A stretch of 64,000 nucleotides of DNA, taken from NCBI GenBank assembly GCA_963573315.1, contig OY752144.1:310001-374000 (forward strand). Direction: 5' to 3'. Each line of letters starts with the position of its first letter. Within the stretch, counting starts at the first letter, position 1. Below the pieces are notes generated by a model that worked only from the letters and a program-made list of their open reading frames with translations, searched no databases and had not been told where the DNA came from. Below are positions 1 through 13,805 of the stretch, in pieces. A program made the translations under genes and the position numbers. Source of the DNA: Entomortierella parvispora. Taxonomy: Eukaryota > Mortierellomycota > Mortierellomycetes > Mortierellales > Mortierellaceae.

Positions 1-2870
<2,870 letters not shown>

Positions 2871-2963
2871 GTCTGTGGTCGAGTTGTTGGAGATGGCACT
2901 GGAAGAATCTCTTCTGGTGACGCGCAAGTCCTGCTGCTTGGACCACTGTTGAGGACAAGAGCA

Positions 2964-3003
<40 letters not shown>

Positions 3004-5079
3004 CGTGAAGATGTTACTGTCCATGATTCCAAGGGGGGAGGGAAGGGTAAACGGGTGGCCGGAATAAGAACCGTAACGGCGATTTTACCTGATCCTGTTC
3101 GTGCCTTGGATGCATTTTTGGGAGGTCTGGATCAAACTACGGGTAGTGAGAACAGAGCTAGTGACGCCTTGGGACCGACGTTGGTATGCTGTTGCAAAGC
3201 AAGGACAGGGAAGGAGGATAAACAGAAAAGAGAGGAGAAGGGAACAGATCTCAGCAGGTGTCTTCTGGGACCATGTCAACGGGGGGAATGGGGGGAGGAA
3301 TTCTTTTTTTAGTCAGCATGTCCCCTCTCACCGATTTCAACTGTCCGAGTCAGCCGCCGCCATGCAATCCGGGCCAGAGAACTAAGAGGAAGAGAGTGGT
3401 CGTGAATGAATCGACAAAGGGGCGGCTGATCACCAGATCCAAGGACGAAAGGAAAGGGCGCCAAGAACAGTCAACCGTGGACGGACGGAGAGACGGAGGT
3501 GAGCGAGGGGGGGAAGGAGAGAGACAACGACTACGTTTCTTTGCAGCCGAGTTGGTTCCTGGTTGTCGGGTTGTCGAGGCAAGAGAGGAGAGCAGAGAGA
3601 GAGTGGTTGAGGAAGAAGGCTGGGCTGGGGAAGAAAGAAAAAGAAAAAGGAGAATGAGGCGTGGAGGTGGTGATGGGAGAATTAATGGAGAAGGAAGGGA
3701 GGGGACAAGGGAAGGGAAGGGAAGGGAAGAGAAGGGAGCAAGCGGCAAAGTGATGCAAAAGAGGGGGGCCGTGGTTGCGGCGGTGGCACACAGACGGACA
3801 CAGACAGACAGACACACACGGATAGCAAGGGAACGAACGCGCGTTTGGCGGTATTACTGCATGTCCATGTCACTGTGCGACAGTCTGAGTTATGAAGCGG
3901 CGGGAGTGGAGCAAGAAGCAGAAGAAGGGGGGGCTCGACAAGATCGGAATGGGACGAGGGCTAGGGAAGGGAAGGGAGAAAAAAAAGGAAGAATGCAATC
4001 AGATTGGGATCCCGGCAAAGATGGACCATGTCGACAGTAAGGCAAGGCAGGGGGGCAGACACTGAAGAGAGGGGGAGGGGGGGGGGGGGGAGAATGGGCT
4101 CAGTCGAATGGAGGAATGGATGGTGGATGCGATGACTCTTTTTTATTTGTTTTTTTTTGTTGATTGCTCTTGTCTTTCCCACTAGCCCGCGCGGGGATGG
4201 CATGGAGGAATGCGCCGCATGGACAGGAGATGACGTTTCTGTGTGGGGCCCTGGGAAGGAAGGACAAGCGACAAGGAGGACAAGGAGGACAAGGAAGAGG
4301 ACGGGAGAACAAGAAGGACAGGAAGGCAACCGGAAACATGAATCCATCCCCCAGGGGCGCCACGTGTGCACTCGAGCATCCGAGAAAGGTTGTTGGCCAG
4401 GGGTAAAACACACGCAGGTACAAACACGAAACGGCGCGACGCGTGTGGTTGTCAGGGTGTGTTTGGGTTGTGAGTGTGCACTGAATGTGTGTGCTGGATG
4501 CATATGCAGGAAGAAAGGTGTCCAAGTGACAAGGTGCAAGGTGCGTTGGGGGGACGCGACAGTGTCGTGGTCGTGTCGTGTCATTTCTCACACTCGCTTT
4601 CATCAGCCTCATGTTTTCGTCCTTGTTCTTCTTCTTCTTGTTGTTCTTTCTCTCTCCCTGTCGTGCTCATTACATATCCATTCATCCGTTCGTCCGCTCT
4701 CTTACGCCCCCGCATCGCCACTCTTCCTGTCTTTGACCTGTTTGATCCAGAGGAGGAAAGAACAAGAAAAAGAAAAAAAGAAACCAGATTCAGGCACAGC
4801 CCACTCTTGTCCTCCCTTGCTGGAACCCTTGCGCAAAATGTATTCTTGGACAATCAAAGGCCCACGCCTGCAATGCGTGGGGGCAATGGACCAAGCACAG
4901 CCCTGTCGCTTGTGCCCACTCTCTCTCTCTTTCTTTCCCTCTCCCTTCCTCTTTTCCTCTTTTTCCTTTCTCTCTTCCCTCTTTCTCTCCTTCTCTCCAC
5001 TCGTCCACATTCACCCTTTTGGTGACCTTCCTTTCTCGCCCATCCTTCCTCCCATTCTCCCCCTCATTATAACGACAGC
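2871..5079. other. 2.2 kb spacer between head-to-head kinase and syntaxin genes
   Basis: No coding signal seen. The + strand is purine-rich from about 3200 to 4330 (AGG/GGAA runs, G14 at 4077-4090) and pyrimidine-rich from about 4910 to 5070, just before the syntaxin ATG. Long open frames here are artefacts of that skew: they are made of Arg/Glu/Gly/Lys in one direction and Ser/Leu/Pro/Phe in the other. It should hold the promoters of both flanking genes. Confidence 0.6.
2969..2999. repeat. (AG)n dinucleotide microsatellite
   Basis: About 15 uninterrupted AG units. On the kinase gene's strand this is a CT tract about 100 bp upstream of the chosen ATG, followed by an acceptor-like tcaacag. 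It probably lies in the 5' UTR or in a 5'-UTR intron rather than in coding sequence. Confidence 0.9.
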
Positions 5080-6633
5080 ATGAGCCGCGACCGTTTGACA
5101 GACTTCAATAATGGCTCGGTAAATAAAATATCCATCTTGGGAATCAATGCTCAGCTTCATGGGAGCCAACTTGCTCACTTCATGACAGATCCATGCTCTT
5201 GCTCATGCTCATGCTCACACCCGACCTCTTGCTCTCGTCTTTTTGTCTCATTAGACCCAGAATACCTCCTACCCTTACCCTGCCTCCAACACCAACCAAA
5301 ACTTCAACAGCAGCAACCCTTATACCAATGCCACTTCCAACCAGGCACCAGTCGAGCTGGCTCCTCTCCGAGGAGACTCTTTGAGTCAATTTTTCCAAGA
5401 AGTACGGCAAAGACCAGGGGAAAGCTCTTGAAGAAAAACGAGTGCATGTCTGACATCAAAACCCCTTTTCTCCCTTTTTCTTTTTATCGCATGCTGCCTC
5501 TCGTCCACATGGATAAAAAAAACCTTCTAGACCGAGGTCATTTCATCAAAGATTCAACAGTTCCAGTCCAACATTAATGAGGTCGACCAGCTCTTTTCTC
5601 GAAACCTCAACTCCAGAAATGATCTTGAAGGTAGAGAGCTCTGTGCTTTGTTGTTGTTGTAGACTCTGAATCCCCCTTTCCCCCCCCTTTTTTTTTCCTC
5701 GATGGTATCTGCTTATGAATTACTAACCATAGTCTCGACCTTGATAACTCGTAGGCACAAAGCGGTTGGAGGACATGACACGCGCGACCAACAACCTCTC
5801 CAACGAGATTCTTGACCGACTCCGAGGTAAGAGATATAAAAAGAAGGAAAATCATGCGTCTGCCTTGATAGCATCTCTCTCTCTGTTTTGTTTGTTTAAC
5901 CTCCTTTTTTTTTTTTTTACTCAGCCTTGACGGAATCCAACAGGGGCGTGCGTACAAAGGAAGAATATGACCGTCGCAAACTTCGGACTTCGACCTTGAG
6001 TAAACAATTCAAGGATGCTCTTGTCCGGTTCCAAAACGTCCAGGTGGAGAATGGTCAAAAGTCCAAGGATACGGTCGTTCGACAGTACAGGATCGCGAAC
6101 CCGGCCGCGACCGAGGATGATATTCGAAAGTTGGTCGAAGACGATCAATCTGGAGCCTTCTCTCAACAACTCTTGCAACAGTCCCGGGGTCAACAAGCTT
6201 TTGCGGCTGTCCAGAGTCGTCAAAAGGAATTGCATAGTCTTCAAGAGAGCATCGTGGAGTTGGCTCAGCTGTTTAAGCAGATGGAGGTCTTGATCTCGGA
6301 TCAACAGTTGCAGTTTGATGAAGTGGAAGGATCTGTCAACAGGGCTGAAAACGATATCGAGAAGGGACATGGAGAAGTCGGTTTGGCCCTCAAGCATGGA
6401 ATTTCTGCTCGAAACGTAAGTTGGAAAAGAGTGAAAAGAACAAAGAGAGGTGTGAGAGTCGATCCTGATCGTTTTCAATGGCTCGAGAAGACTGACTGTC
6501 GCGCTCCTTTTTTATTTTTCTTTTTTTCTTTGATTTGTAGGCAAAATGGCTTGCTCTTGGTCTTGTCATCTTGGTCATCATCATCATCCTCATTATTGGA
6601 GCAGCTCAGGGATGGTTCAGCAAGAAGAACTGA
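5080..6633 (+). CDS. Qa-SNARE syntaxin (Sso1/syntaxin-1 type)
   Basis: Exons 5080-5118, 5255-5401, 5531-5630, 5755-5826, 5925-6415 and 6541-6633, 313 aa. The N-terminal tail (about 1-60) is Asn/Ser/Tyr-rich. A three-helix Habc region contains SLSQFFQETEVISSKIQQF and INEVDQLFSRNLNSR. The SNARE motif around residues 210-270 includes ELAQLFKQMEVLISDQQ, with the zero-layer Gln in place. The last exon encodes the C-terminal membrane anchor (LALGLVILVIIIILIIGAA) and a short basic end. Proteins of this family form the plasma-membrane t-SNARE with a SNAP-25/Sec9 protein for exocytosis. The chosen ATG gives a 13-residue first exon in frame across the first junction. The gene is convergent with the peptidase downstream. 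Confidence 0.93.
5721..5727 (+). other. Consensus branch-point TACTAAC in syntaxin intron 3
   Basis: The perfect yeast-type branch-point heptamer lies 27 bases before the exon that starts at 5755 (acceptor AG at 5753-5754). It supports that intron (5631-5754) and the exon model. Confidence 0.75.
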
Positions 6634-6957
6634 GGCCCAAACTTCAAACCAAGGGTCTTTTCACCCTATTATATTTTATTGTATATTCTAACTAAAAATT
6701 GCGACCATTGAAGGTGAAAAGAGAAAAAAGTTCCTACTCGAGATTGGCATAAATGGTTCAGAGGTTTTCGCTATGTTAAACTCGACATTGACATTAAAGA
6801 ATGCGGACGAAATGCATCCTTCGTCCACCCCGCCAACATTTCAGATTTCCAAGAAAACAGTTGCTTTTATTTCACAACTGGTAGGAATTAGGTATTAGCA
6901 GAATACTTCTGCTTCCCATTGAGGCCCAAATACATAAGTCATCTCGACAAAGTCTCT
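6634..6957. other. Convergent 3' intergenic region
   Basis: AT-rich 324 bp between the syntaxin and peptidase stop codons. It should hold both 3' UTRs and polyadenylation sites. No gene seen. Confidence 0.6.
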
Positions 6958-9087
6958 TCAAAGCTCGACATTGCTCTCGGCAGCGATATAAGTCCACACT
7001 GCCATCACTGCAGCCGAGTTCTTGACCTGATCAGGCGTGAACGCGTTCATGTTGTCAGCTTCCGTATGATGGTAGTAAAAGTATCCACTATCAACAGGAC
7101 GACGAGGAGGGTCGACTACGCCACCCTTATCGTTATGGTGGCGGTGATGATGGCGATGGTGCTGGCGGCGATCATGGTGAGTGGCAGAAAGCAAATCATC
7201 CTCGTCCTTATCTCCACCTTCAGGCTTCTTGATGGCGTAGGGAGAGGTCGAGTAAGGCAAGGGGAAAGGATCCGCAGGTATGAAATGAGCACAAGCAACA
7301 CCTTGTCGACACAGAGGTCCAATATCAGCTCCACCTCCGTCAGGCAAAACCCACTGGCCGGCACCTGGGTATCCCAGATCCTCGCGTGATCCCAAGAAAT
7401 GCTCACCAGCGGCAGCCATAAACTCGGCAGAGGTCAATTGACCAGGAACCTGCTCTTCCGCTGCGCGACGACCTCCCGTAAATTTGATACCATAAGGGTC
7501 AAAGACTCCGTTATCAGACTCAAAGGCAAACACATGGCGGGTCATGTTGGTCTCGGGATGGTTGGCAGCGTAGACACGGCCACCGGGTGATCCATTCTCT
7601 TCCGAGGTCCAGAACACAGCGCGGACTGTGCGGCGAGGAGGGCGATCCAACTTGGCGAGCTGACGGATCGTCTCCCATCCGATGAAGCATCCGGCACCAT
7701 CATCAACAGCTCCACTGCCGACATCCCAGCTGTCAATGTGTCCACCGACAACGACGACTTCATCGGGTCTCTCGCGTCCCTTAAGCTCTACAATGATGTT
7801 TCGCGAGACCTTGGAACCCAGGGCCGTGAAAGCATTCATGGTCAAATGGACCTTGGGCCACTCTGTAAAGACCTCGGGGTTTTGCTGATGTCTTTTCACG
7901 GATCGAGCCAGGAGCTCGGCATCCTCCGCACTGATGGAAGCAGCAGGGATCTTGGCGGCAGCAGAGTTGCCAGTGTGGGTCGTCTGCAACGAGAGAGGAC
8001 CAATGGATCGAACCAAGGCGGCAACGGCGCCATACTCTTGAGCCCAAACGGCACCATTGGTACGGAAGATGACATCGCTGTCATAGGACTCGAAGGGTTT
8101 GTTGTAAAGAACGACCCTGCCCTTGAGTTGACCGTCCTTGCCCAGCTGTTCCAGCTCGCCCTTGGAGGTGACGACGATGACTTCGGCTTTGATGCCCTCC
8201 TTGACGGTAGGGGCACTGAAACCCAAGCCCAACATGTGCAACTTGACAGGTCCACGGGTAGGTGACAAGAAAAAGAGGGATTCCTCGTTACGTGCCCAGT
8301 AATCAACAACGACATCCTCAGTCGTGACCGAGAGGCCATCGCCCTTGACCTTCTCCACGACCCAGTCGATGGACTAAAAACGAGTCCAAAACAGAAAAGG
8401 TAGCAGGCTTTTTACGTTAGTTTTCGATCCTCAATGCCACCACGTGAGCAGCAAACAGAAACGGGGCTTTTATGGGGTCATGTTTGTCCATTATGAGCCA
8501 TCCTCCTCCCCTTTTTCCTGTCAAATAGCAGCGCCCCGCTACAAACCATACCTTCTCAAGAGCTTCAGACCCAGCAATGCGGCTGCCGTAGGTATCGGTC
8601 ATCTCGGCCAGACGATCCCAGACGATGCTATCAAAGAGTGAGCACATGTTAGATGAAGAACTTCAAATCCTTCCAGAAAAGGTGTCAGGAGCAATCAATT
8701 GCGAACAAAGAATATAAATATTTGCATATCAAGCATGTACCTGGACTCGAGACTTCCAGCGACCAATTGATCAATATCAGCCTGCCAGTGGCCCTCAAAG
8801 GACAACTTGTCTGCGGCTCCATTCTTGTTGCCATGGCAACCTCCCTTCTTGGCATGGCGCATTCCATGGCGATGACCCTTGTTTCCTTGGTCATCCTCAG
8901 AGTCAATGGGCATCCAGAATAGGACGTAAAACAAGAAGGCAAAAGCGGAGAGCTTGAGGAATCCCAGACGCATCCTTCGCTTGCGGTCTGCCGCTGCTGC
9001 TGCAACCTCGGTGTAGGCGGGTGCGGGGACAGCCGCTTCAGCCTCCTCGACCGTTGTAGGCAGAGGAGAGTATTTTTTCTCGCTCAT
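6958..9087 (-). CDS. Carboxypeptidase Q-like M28 metallopeptidase, predicted type II membrane protein
   Basis: Exons 8741-9087, 8552-8627 and 6958-8373, 612 aa. A cytosolic N-tail of about 40 residues ends in basic DRKRRMR and is followed by one membrane span (about 41-60, LGFLKLSAFAFLFYVLFW), so the catalytic domain should face the lumen or outside. The order of motifs matches carboxypeptidase Q: DTYGSRIAGSEALEK, a PA-like insert with EVIVVTSKGELEQL, zinc-site VGGHIDSWDVGSGAVDDG (about 351-366), catalytic TSEENGSPGG (about 397), FESDNGVFDP, and C-terminal YFYYHHTEADNM. The metal-ligand His, Asp, Glu, Asp and His are all visible, so it should be active as a di-zinc exopeptidase. Odd features are a His-rich insert just before the last ligand and a second His/Lys/Gly-rich patch after the membrane span. 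Substrate unknown. Confidence 0.9.
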
Positions 9088-9585
9088 GCTCTTAGAAGGG
9101 ATGGGGGAGAATAAGAAGTCGGAGAAAAGCTAGATTGTAGTGTCGTATGGGGATAGTGAATGAATGGATGAGAGAAAGAGGTGGTCGTGTGAATAATGAG
9201 GGACGAACGACGTTTTGAGGAAAGAACCCTAAATAAAGAAAGGAATTGTCAATTGTCTCTCCAAAGAAAGGTGGGATTTGCACGGATTGATGCGGGAGAC
9301 AGGGAACACCCGATTTAGGATGCGATCGACCCACGACTTTACTAGCCAACAATGCTCTTCAAAGGTCCATGGACCATCATACAGACGTTCACTGTTATTC
9401 CCCTAGATAGGGCTAGTTCTCCATATCAGTTCCGCTCGCTGCAGGTCGCCAGTCTAGCAGGAAATGAGAACCATGACAAAGTCCAAAAGAGCGGTAGCCA
9501 CTTTTTTTTTTTGTTACAATCAGACATTTTATTCTGTTCGCAGATGCTAAGGGTAAGAGTAAAGTGAGGGGGATCGTCACACAGT
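9088..9585. other. Peptidase promoter and uL2 3' region
   Basis: 498 bp with no gene. An AACCCTAAA telobox-like motif lies near 9226, about 140 bp upstream of the peptidase ATG. The uL2 3' UTR with its AATAAA signal occupies the left end. Confidence 0.5.
9528..9533 (-). terminator. AATAAA polyadenylation signal of the uL2 gene
   Basis: Canonical AATAAA on the minus strand, 53 bases past the uL2 stop codon. This is a normal position for a fungal cleavage/polyadenylation signal. Confidence 0.6.
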
Positions 9586-10864
9586 TTATTCCTTGAGCTT
9601 CTTGGATCCGCGGAGCAAACCAGTGCGGCGAGCAGCAATGAGACCAGCCTTCTGACCGGGAACGGCATCGCGGGCAATGGTCGAGGCGTGACCAATGTGC
9701 TGATGGTTTCCTCCTCCGTGGGGATGGTCGACGGGGTTCATAGCAACACCACGAGTCTTGGGCCAAGAGTTGCGCTTGACGCGGTACTTGTGGTAAGCAC
9801 GACCGGCCTTCAAGAGGGGCTTGTCAATACGTCCACCACCAGCAACGATACCAACGGTGGCACGAGCGGTCGAGAAGACGACCTTCTTGGCACCGGAGGG
9901 GAGCTTGATGCGGGTCTTGCCATCATCGGTGTTGTGGCCGATGACGGTGGCGTAACCGCCGGAGGTACGGGCAAGAGCACCGCGATCACCGACAGTCTCC
10001 TCGACGTTGCAGATAACGGTACCCTCGGGCATGGAGCCCAAAGGAAGAACGTTTCCGATGTTCAAGGCAGCCTTCTTACCGCAGTAGATGAACTGACCGG
10101 TGTAGGTACCCTCTACAGATTATTCAATTGAAGAACAAAGAAATATTAGTCGCTAGATTCTCTCACGACAGGTTGAAAGACTTCAATAACTTGAGCATTC
10201 GGGAGTCAGCCTTACCAGTGGCGATGAAGGTCTCAGTGCGCATCTTGTATCTAGAGCAGAAAGAAAGCACAAATGGCGTTAATGCCTGTTCTCTTGTTCA
10301 TAGCAGCTCCTCTCCGTGGTGAGCAAGAGGTCGGTCCCTTTTGCCAGAATGTCTCCAACAAGCCACTGCATACGACTTCATCCACAATATCATCTCCAAA
10401 GCAACAGGTTGGTTCTGTATGTCAAAGGAGTGGCTGTGATATCACATTCCCGCTTAGAGTCTTTTGAGGTGGTGCAATGTCCACGACAGCAGAGTACCAG
10501 TCGATCGGGGCTGCGTCCACCTCCTGACAGCCCACGATCCAGCACAACAATAGCCCGCCTCTGTCCCTGCTTAATAACATGTCGAGACATCGTTTGTCGT
10601 TGGTTTCGTCCACTGTCAATTGTCTTCCGAGGATTCTTGATATCGGGAGTTCCCAATTTACCTGTAGGGATCACGGAACTGGACCTTGGCGAGGGGAGCA
10701 CCACGACCGGGATCGTGGATGACCTCCTTGACGATGCCACGAATGTAGCCGGTACGCTCGGCGAAATCGAGCGAACGGAGCTTGGCAGCACCCTTGCGCA
10801 GACGAGTGTGCGACTTGAAGATTCCTCCGGGACCCTTACGCTGAGCACGAATGACACGACCCAT
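9586..10864 (-). CDS. RPL2: 60S ribosomal protein uL2 (yeast L2 / human L8)
   Basis: Exons 10662-10864, 10216-10250 and 9586-10112, 254 aa, the same length as yeast L2. It begins [19 protein letters not shown]. The tiny 35-base second exon restores [20 protein letters not shown] across both junctions. The peptidyl-transferase-adjacent loop is intact ([18 protein letters not shown]), and the protein ends in a basic tail ([13 protein letters not shown]). uL2 is a universal core protein of the large subunit needed for subunit association and peptide transfer. The first intron is 411 bp, long for this window; a host role for a small RNA is possible but I could not identify one. An acceptor-like CTTGTAG just before the ATG hints at an additional 5'-UTR intron. 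Confidence 0.97.
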
Positions 10865-11833
10865 TTTTCTACAAGGCAAAGCGACGCTGATTAGTCGCCT
10901 GAACTTTTTTTTTTCTTTTAGTCGTAGAGATTGATGGTTGCCGTGATCAGCCTCTTCCTCGGTAATGAATGATGATGAATGATCCTGACATCGACTAGCA
11001 GTTTGTGTTTCCTGCTCATGAATAGCAATAGATGTTGGTAATCTCTACTGCAAGGGACATCCATGAGCTCCTCCCTTTTGCTTGACATCCTTTCATAAAA
11101 GCCATGCCATCTGTAACAAGGCGCATGACGTTGGGGTCTCATTGCTTCTGTCTGACTACAAGGAAGAGAGTGGCGTAGTCGAAGAAACAAGCCCATGGTC
11201 GAACCGCCGGGTTGGATGAAATTCATCCCATGGACCTTCATCCAATTGATCGCCATCGTGGTTCTTTGTCGAGATTTTCATATCTCCTTTGATCTGTCGA
11301 TGGCAATTGATGCAGGTAGTTCCTCTATGATGATGGGTACGCTGTTGGGTTGGATGGATTGGTCGTAGCCATGATGTGTCGATGGATGAATGTCTCCCAT
11401 GCTCTAATCTCATCCAGTATCCGCGGACTCACAATTATCGTGAATAGAAAGAAGGACCCTAAAACACCTGTCTCCACCGCTCTGATATGCACAGACAGGT
11501 GGCTTGATCAAGCGATCAAAATTATTGCACGTGACCCAGTCAACCAGCCATTCGTCAAGTTGCTTTTTTGATCCCAAGGGACGCGAGCACAAAGCTCTAG
11601 ACAACCAGGACACTCACTCCTGGCAAGATAAGACACAGAAATGAAATGATATTATCTGGTTTGTATTTTGGACAGATATTGTGTTTTTCTTTGAATGATA
11701 TCCATGGGCATTCTAATCCTACAATGCAAAAAAAAAAGGGACCAACTCTACGCTCGACAAAAGTAGCAGCTGGCAAACTCCTTTCTTTTTTTTTCCTTTT
11801 CGTCTAACTCGTTTGTCCTCCGCTTTCTTTCTT
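10865..11833. other. uL2 upstream region and eIF3f 3' region
   Basis: Nearly 1 kb without a convincing coding frame. It holds the uL2 promoter, probably with a leader intron, and the eIF3f 3' UTR. An ACCCTAAAA motif occurs at about 11456. ATGATG/GATGGATG-rich segments at about 10970 and 11320-11400 resemble box C elements, but no complete box C/D RNA could be built. Confidence 0.5.
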
Positions 11834-13314
11834 TTACATCAACTTCTCGAGCCTCTTTGCAACAGCCAATTGAGTTCTCGTCATGTTGGCCAAGTAGATG
11901 ACCATCAAAAGATCCTGAAGGTGAGAGTTGAACATCTTCTCAAACTCGGCAGCATCCACCTTGGGCACAACGCTGACAGTGTCCATCAAGTAACGGCCAA
12001 TCGTGTTGTTGGCGGGCACAGTTCCTGCAAGGACAGAGTCGACATATTCCGAAACACGCTCCAACATCTTTTGAACCTCAACGATCGAACGCTCCAAGTT
12101 GTCCATGTCCGAAAGCAATGTCGTGGAACCGCTCTCAGAGTTCTTGGTGCTGGCAAGGAGCTCGACTGTCGGAAATGAAATACAAAAAGGGAAAACAGAG
12201 GAGGGCGAGTCCAACAGAAAGAGAATACATGAGTTGTTAGTTCAATTGGCCAACATGATAATATGACAAGATTTCTCCTCTCAGACATTGACTGGCCATC
12301 ATTCTGCCGCACTAAGACGACATTGCTCTTCCTGATCTCAACTTACGTCCAGCTCTCTCGGCCTTGAAGTACTTGACGTCGCAGGGGATAGGAATGAACA
12401 TGCAGTTGTCAGCCTTAGATGTGATGCCGACGGGGGCAGAAATATATGTCTTGACACCCAAACGCTCGTTGGTCAGGGCGGTGTCCATGGTCAAGTGAAC
12501 GGCGGGGAAAGAGGAGACCTCCTTCTGGTAAAAGTCGTGGATCAAAGCAGAGTAAGAGTTGAGATCGGCTCCAGTGGCGTACCTGTCAGTTAGAAAGATC
12601 AGGGTTAATTCGCTATCCTACTGTCCATACTTCAATTGCACAACTAACACCTTGTCGCCGGAATCCTCCAAGTCTGTCATTGTCAATTGACGCTTCTCCA
12701 ACGCTTACCATCCAACAATAACCTCCTTGGGGTTGACCTGCTTGTGGAGATCAAACATGGTGCGGTGGTATTCCATATCAACCTCGACCTAACGAACGAT
12801 CAGATACAAAGAGAATCAATATTAACAATTGTTGAATCAGCACCGTGCCTGAGCATGGACGTTGGGCCAGAGGTGGTTCGAGTTGTCGAGAGAATCGTTG
12901 TATGCTCATGTGTACTGAAAATCGATCCATATAGTAGTTGGGCGAGGGGGAGAGGTTGCTGATATTCTACAATGTCCAAGGGGGGGGCAGGGGCGTGTGT
13001 GTGTCGAGTGCATGAGTGTTGAAGCTGCGACTGTGCATTACCTGGTCCTGGGACTCAAGATGGGGGACGGGGTAGCATCCCTTGATCTCGACCTCGGAAC
13101 CATCCTCGCTGCGGACACCCAAGAGGGTACCGATGACTCTGTCCTGACCAGCATTGCGGCGCAAGTAGTGATCGAGAACACTGAAGAAGACCAGAGGGTT
13201 GACGCTAGTGGAGAAGGCTCTGGGCTGGGCAATGTAGGCGACGGGGGCAGTGGCGCTGGCAACGGTGTGCACAGCTGGCAAGGCCAGGTGCAGGGTCGAG
13301 GAGTTGTCCATCAT
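11834..13314 (-). CDS. eif3f: Translation initiation factor 3 subunit F (eIF3f), MPN protein
   Basis: Exons 13042-13314, 12709-12788, 12347-12582 and 11834-12165, 306 aa. The MPN domain begins near residue 35 (VNPLVFFSVLDHYLRRN) and contains RVIGTLLGVRSEDGSEVEI. Exon joins restore QVNPKEVIVGWYATGADLN, the F-subunit signature region, then NERLGVKTYISAPVG. The C-terminal helical part includes NTIGRYLMDTVSVVPKVDA and MVIYLANMTRTQLAVAKRL. The Zn-binding JAMM residues of active MPN+ proteins are not evident, as expected for eIF3f, a structural MPN- subunit of the 43S preinitiation complex. Start set at the MMDN methionine pair; an acceptor-like CACAG lies just upstream, so a leader intron is possible. 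Same strand as uL2. Confidence 0.93.
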
Positions 13315-13805
13315 GATGTGCGAGTATGCGGGCTGTGAATGGAAATGAGCGAGGCGAGGCAAGCAGATGGAGCAGAGGCACCAAGATCATGTACAAAAAA
13401 ATTCAAAAGAACACAACATTCTAAGCGATTCTCGAATTCGGTGACGTCGAACAGGATGTTGAAATTGGTGGCGCTATCTTATCTCGATCGATCAACCATC
13501 TTGGGAGGGGTTGTATGCCCCAAAGCTCCACTGCAGCCAGCGATTCTTTTTCTTTGGGATTTCTGTTATTTATTGTTTACTGTACAAGGTGGTAGTGGGG
13601 TTGGTTGAAAAGAAAAAGAAAAAGAAGAGGGAAGAGGTAGGAATATAAAAAAACACTTTTTCAGGAACACTAAAAAGACAATGGAAAGTTGAACAAAAGG
13701 AAATTAAAAGAGAAGAGAGGGCAAATGGAGGCAGATAGACGTTGGTGCGTGCAACAAAACGAAGAGGGTGAGAGGAGATGGTATGCAACGACTTCTGCTG
13801 TCAAT
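13315..13805. other. eIF3f promoter and mitoferrin 3' region
   Basis: 491 bp, A/T-rich with A-rich tracts around 13610-13690. No gene recognised. Confidence 0.5.

Noticed and set aside
3258..4040. Long + strand open frame of 260 codons
   Set aside because: Composition is Arg/Glu/Gly/Lys from purine skew. No domain, and the opposite strand is also open; typical of skewed spacer.
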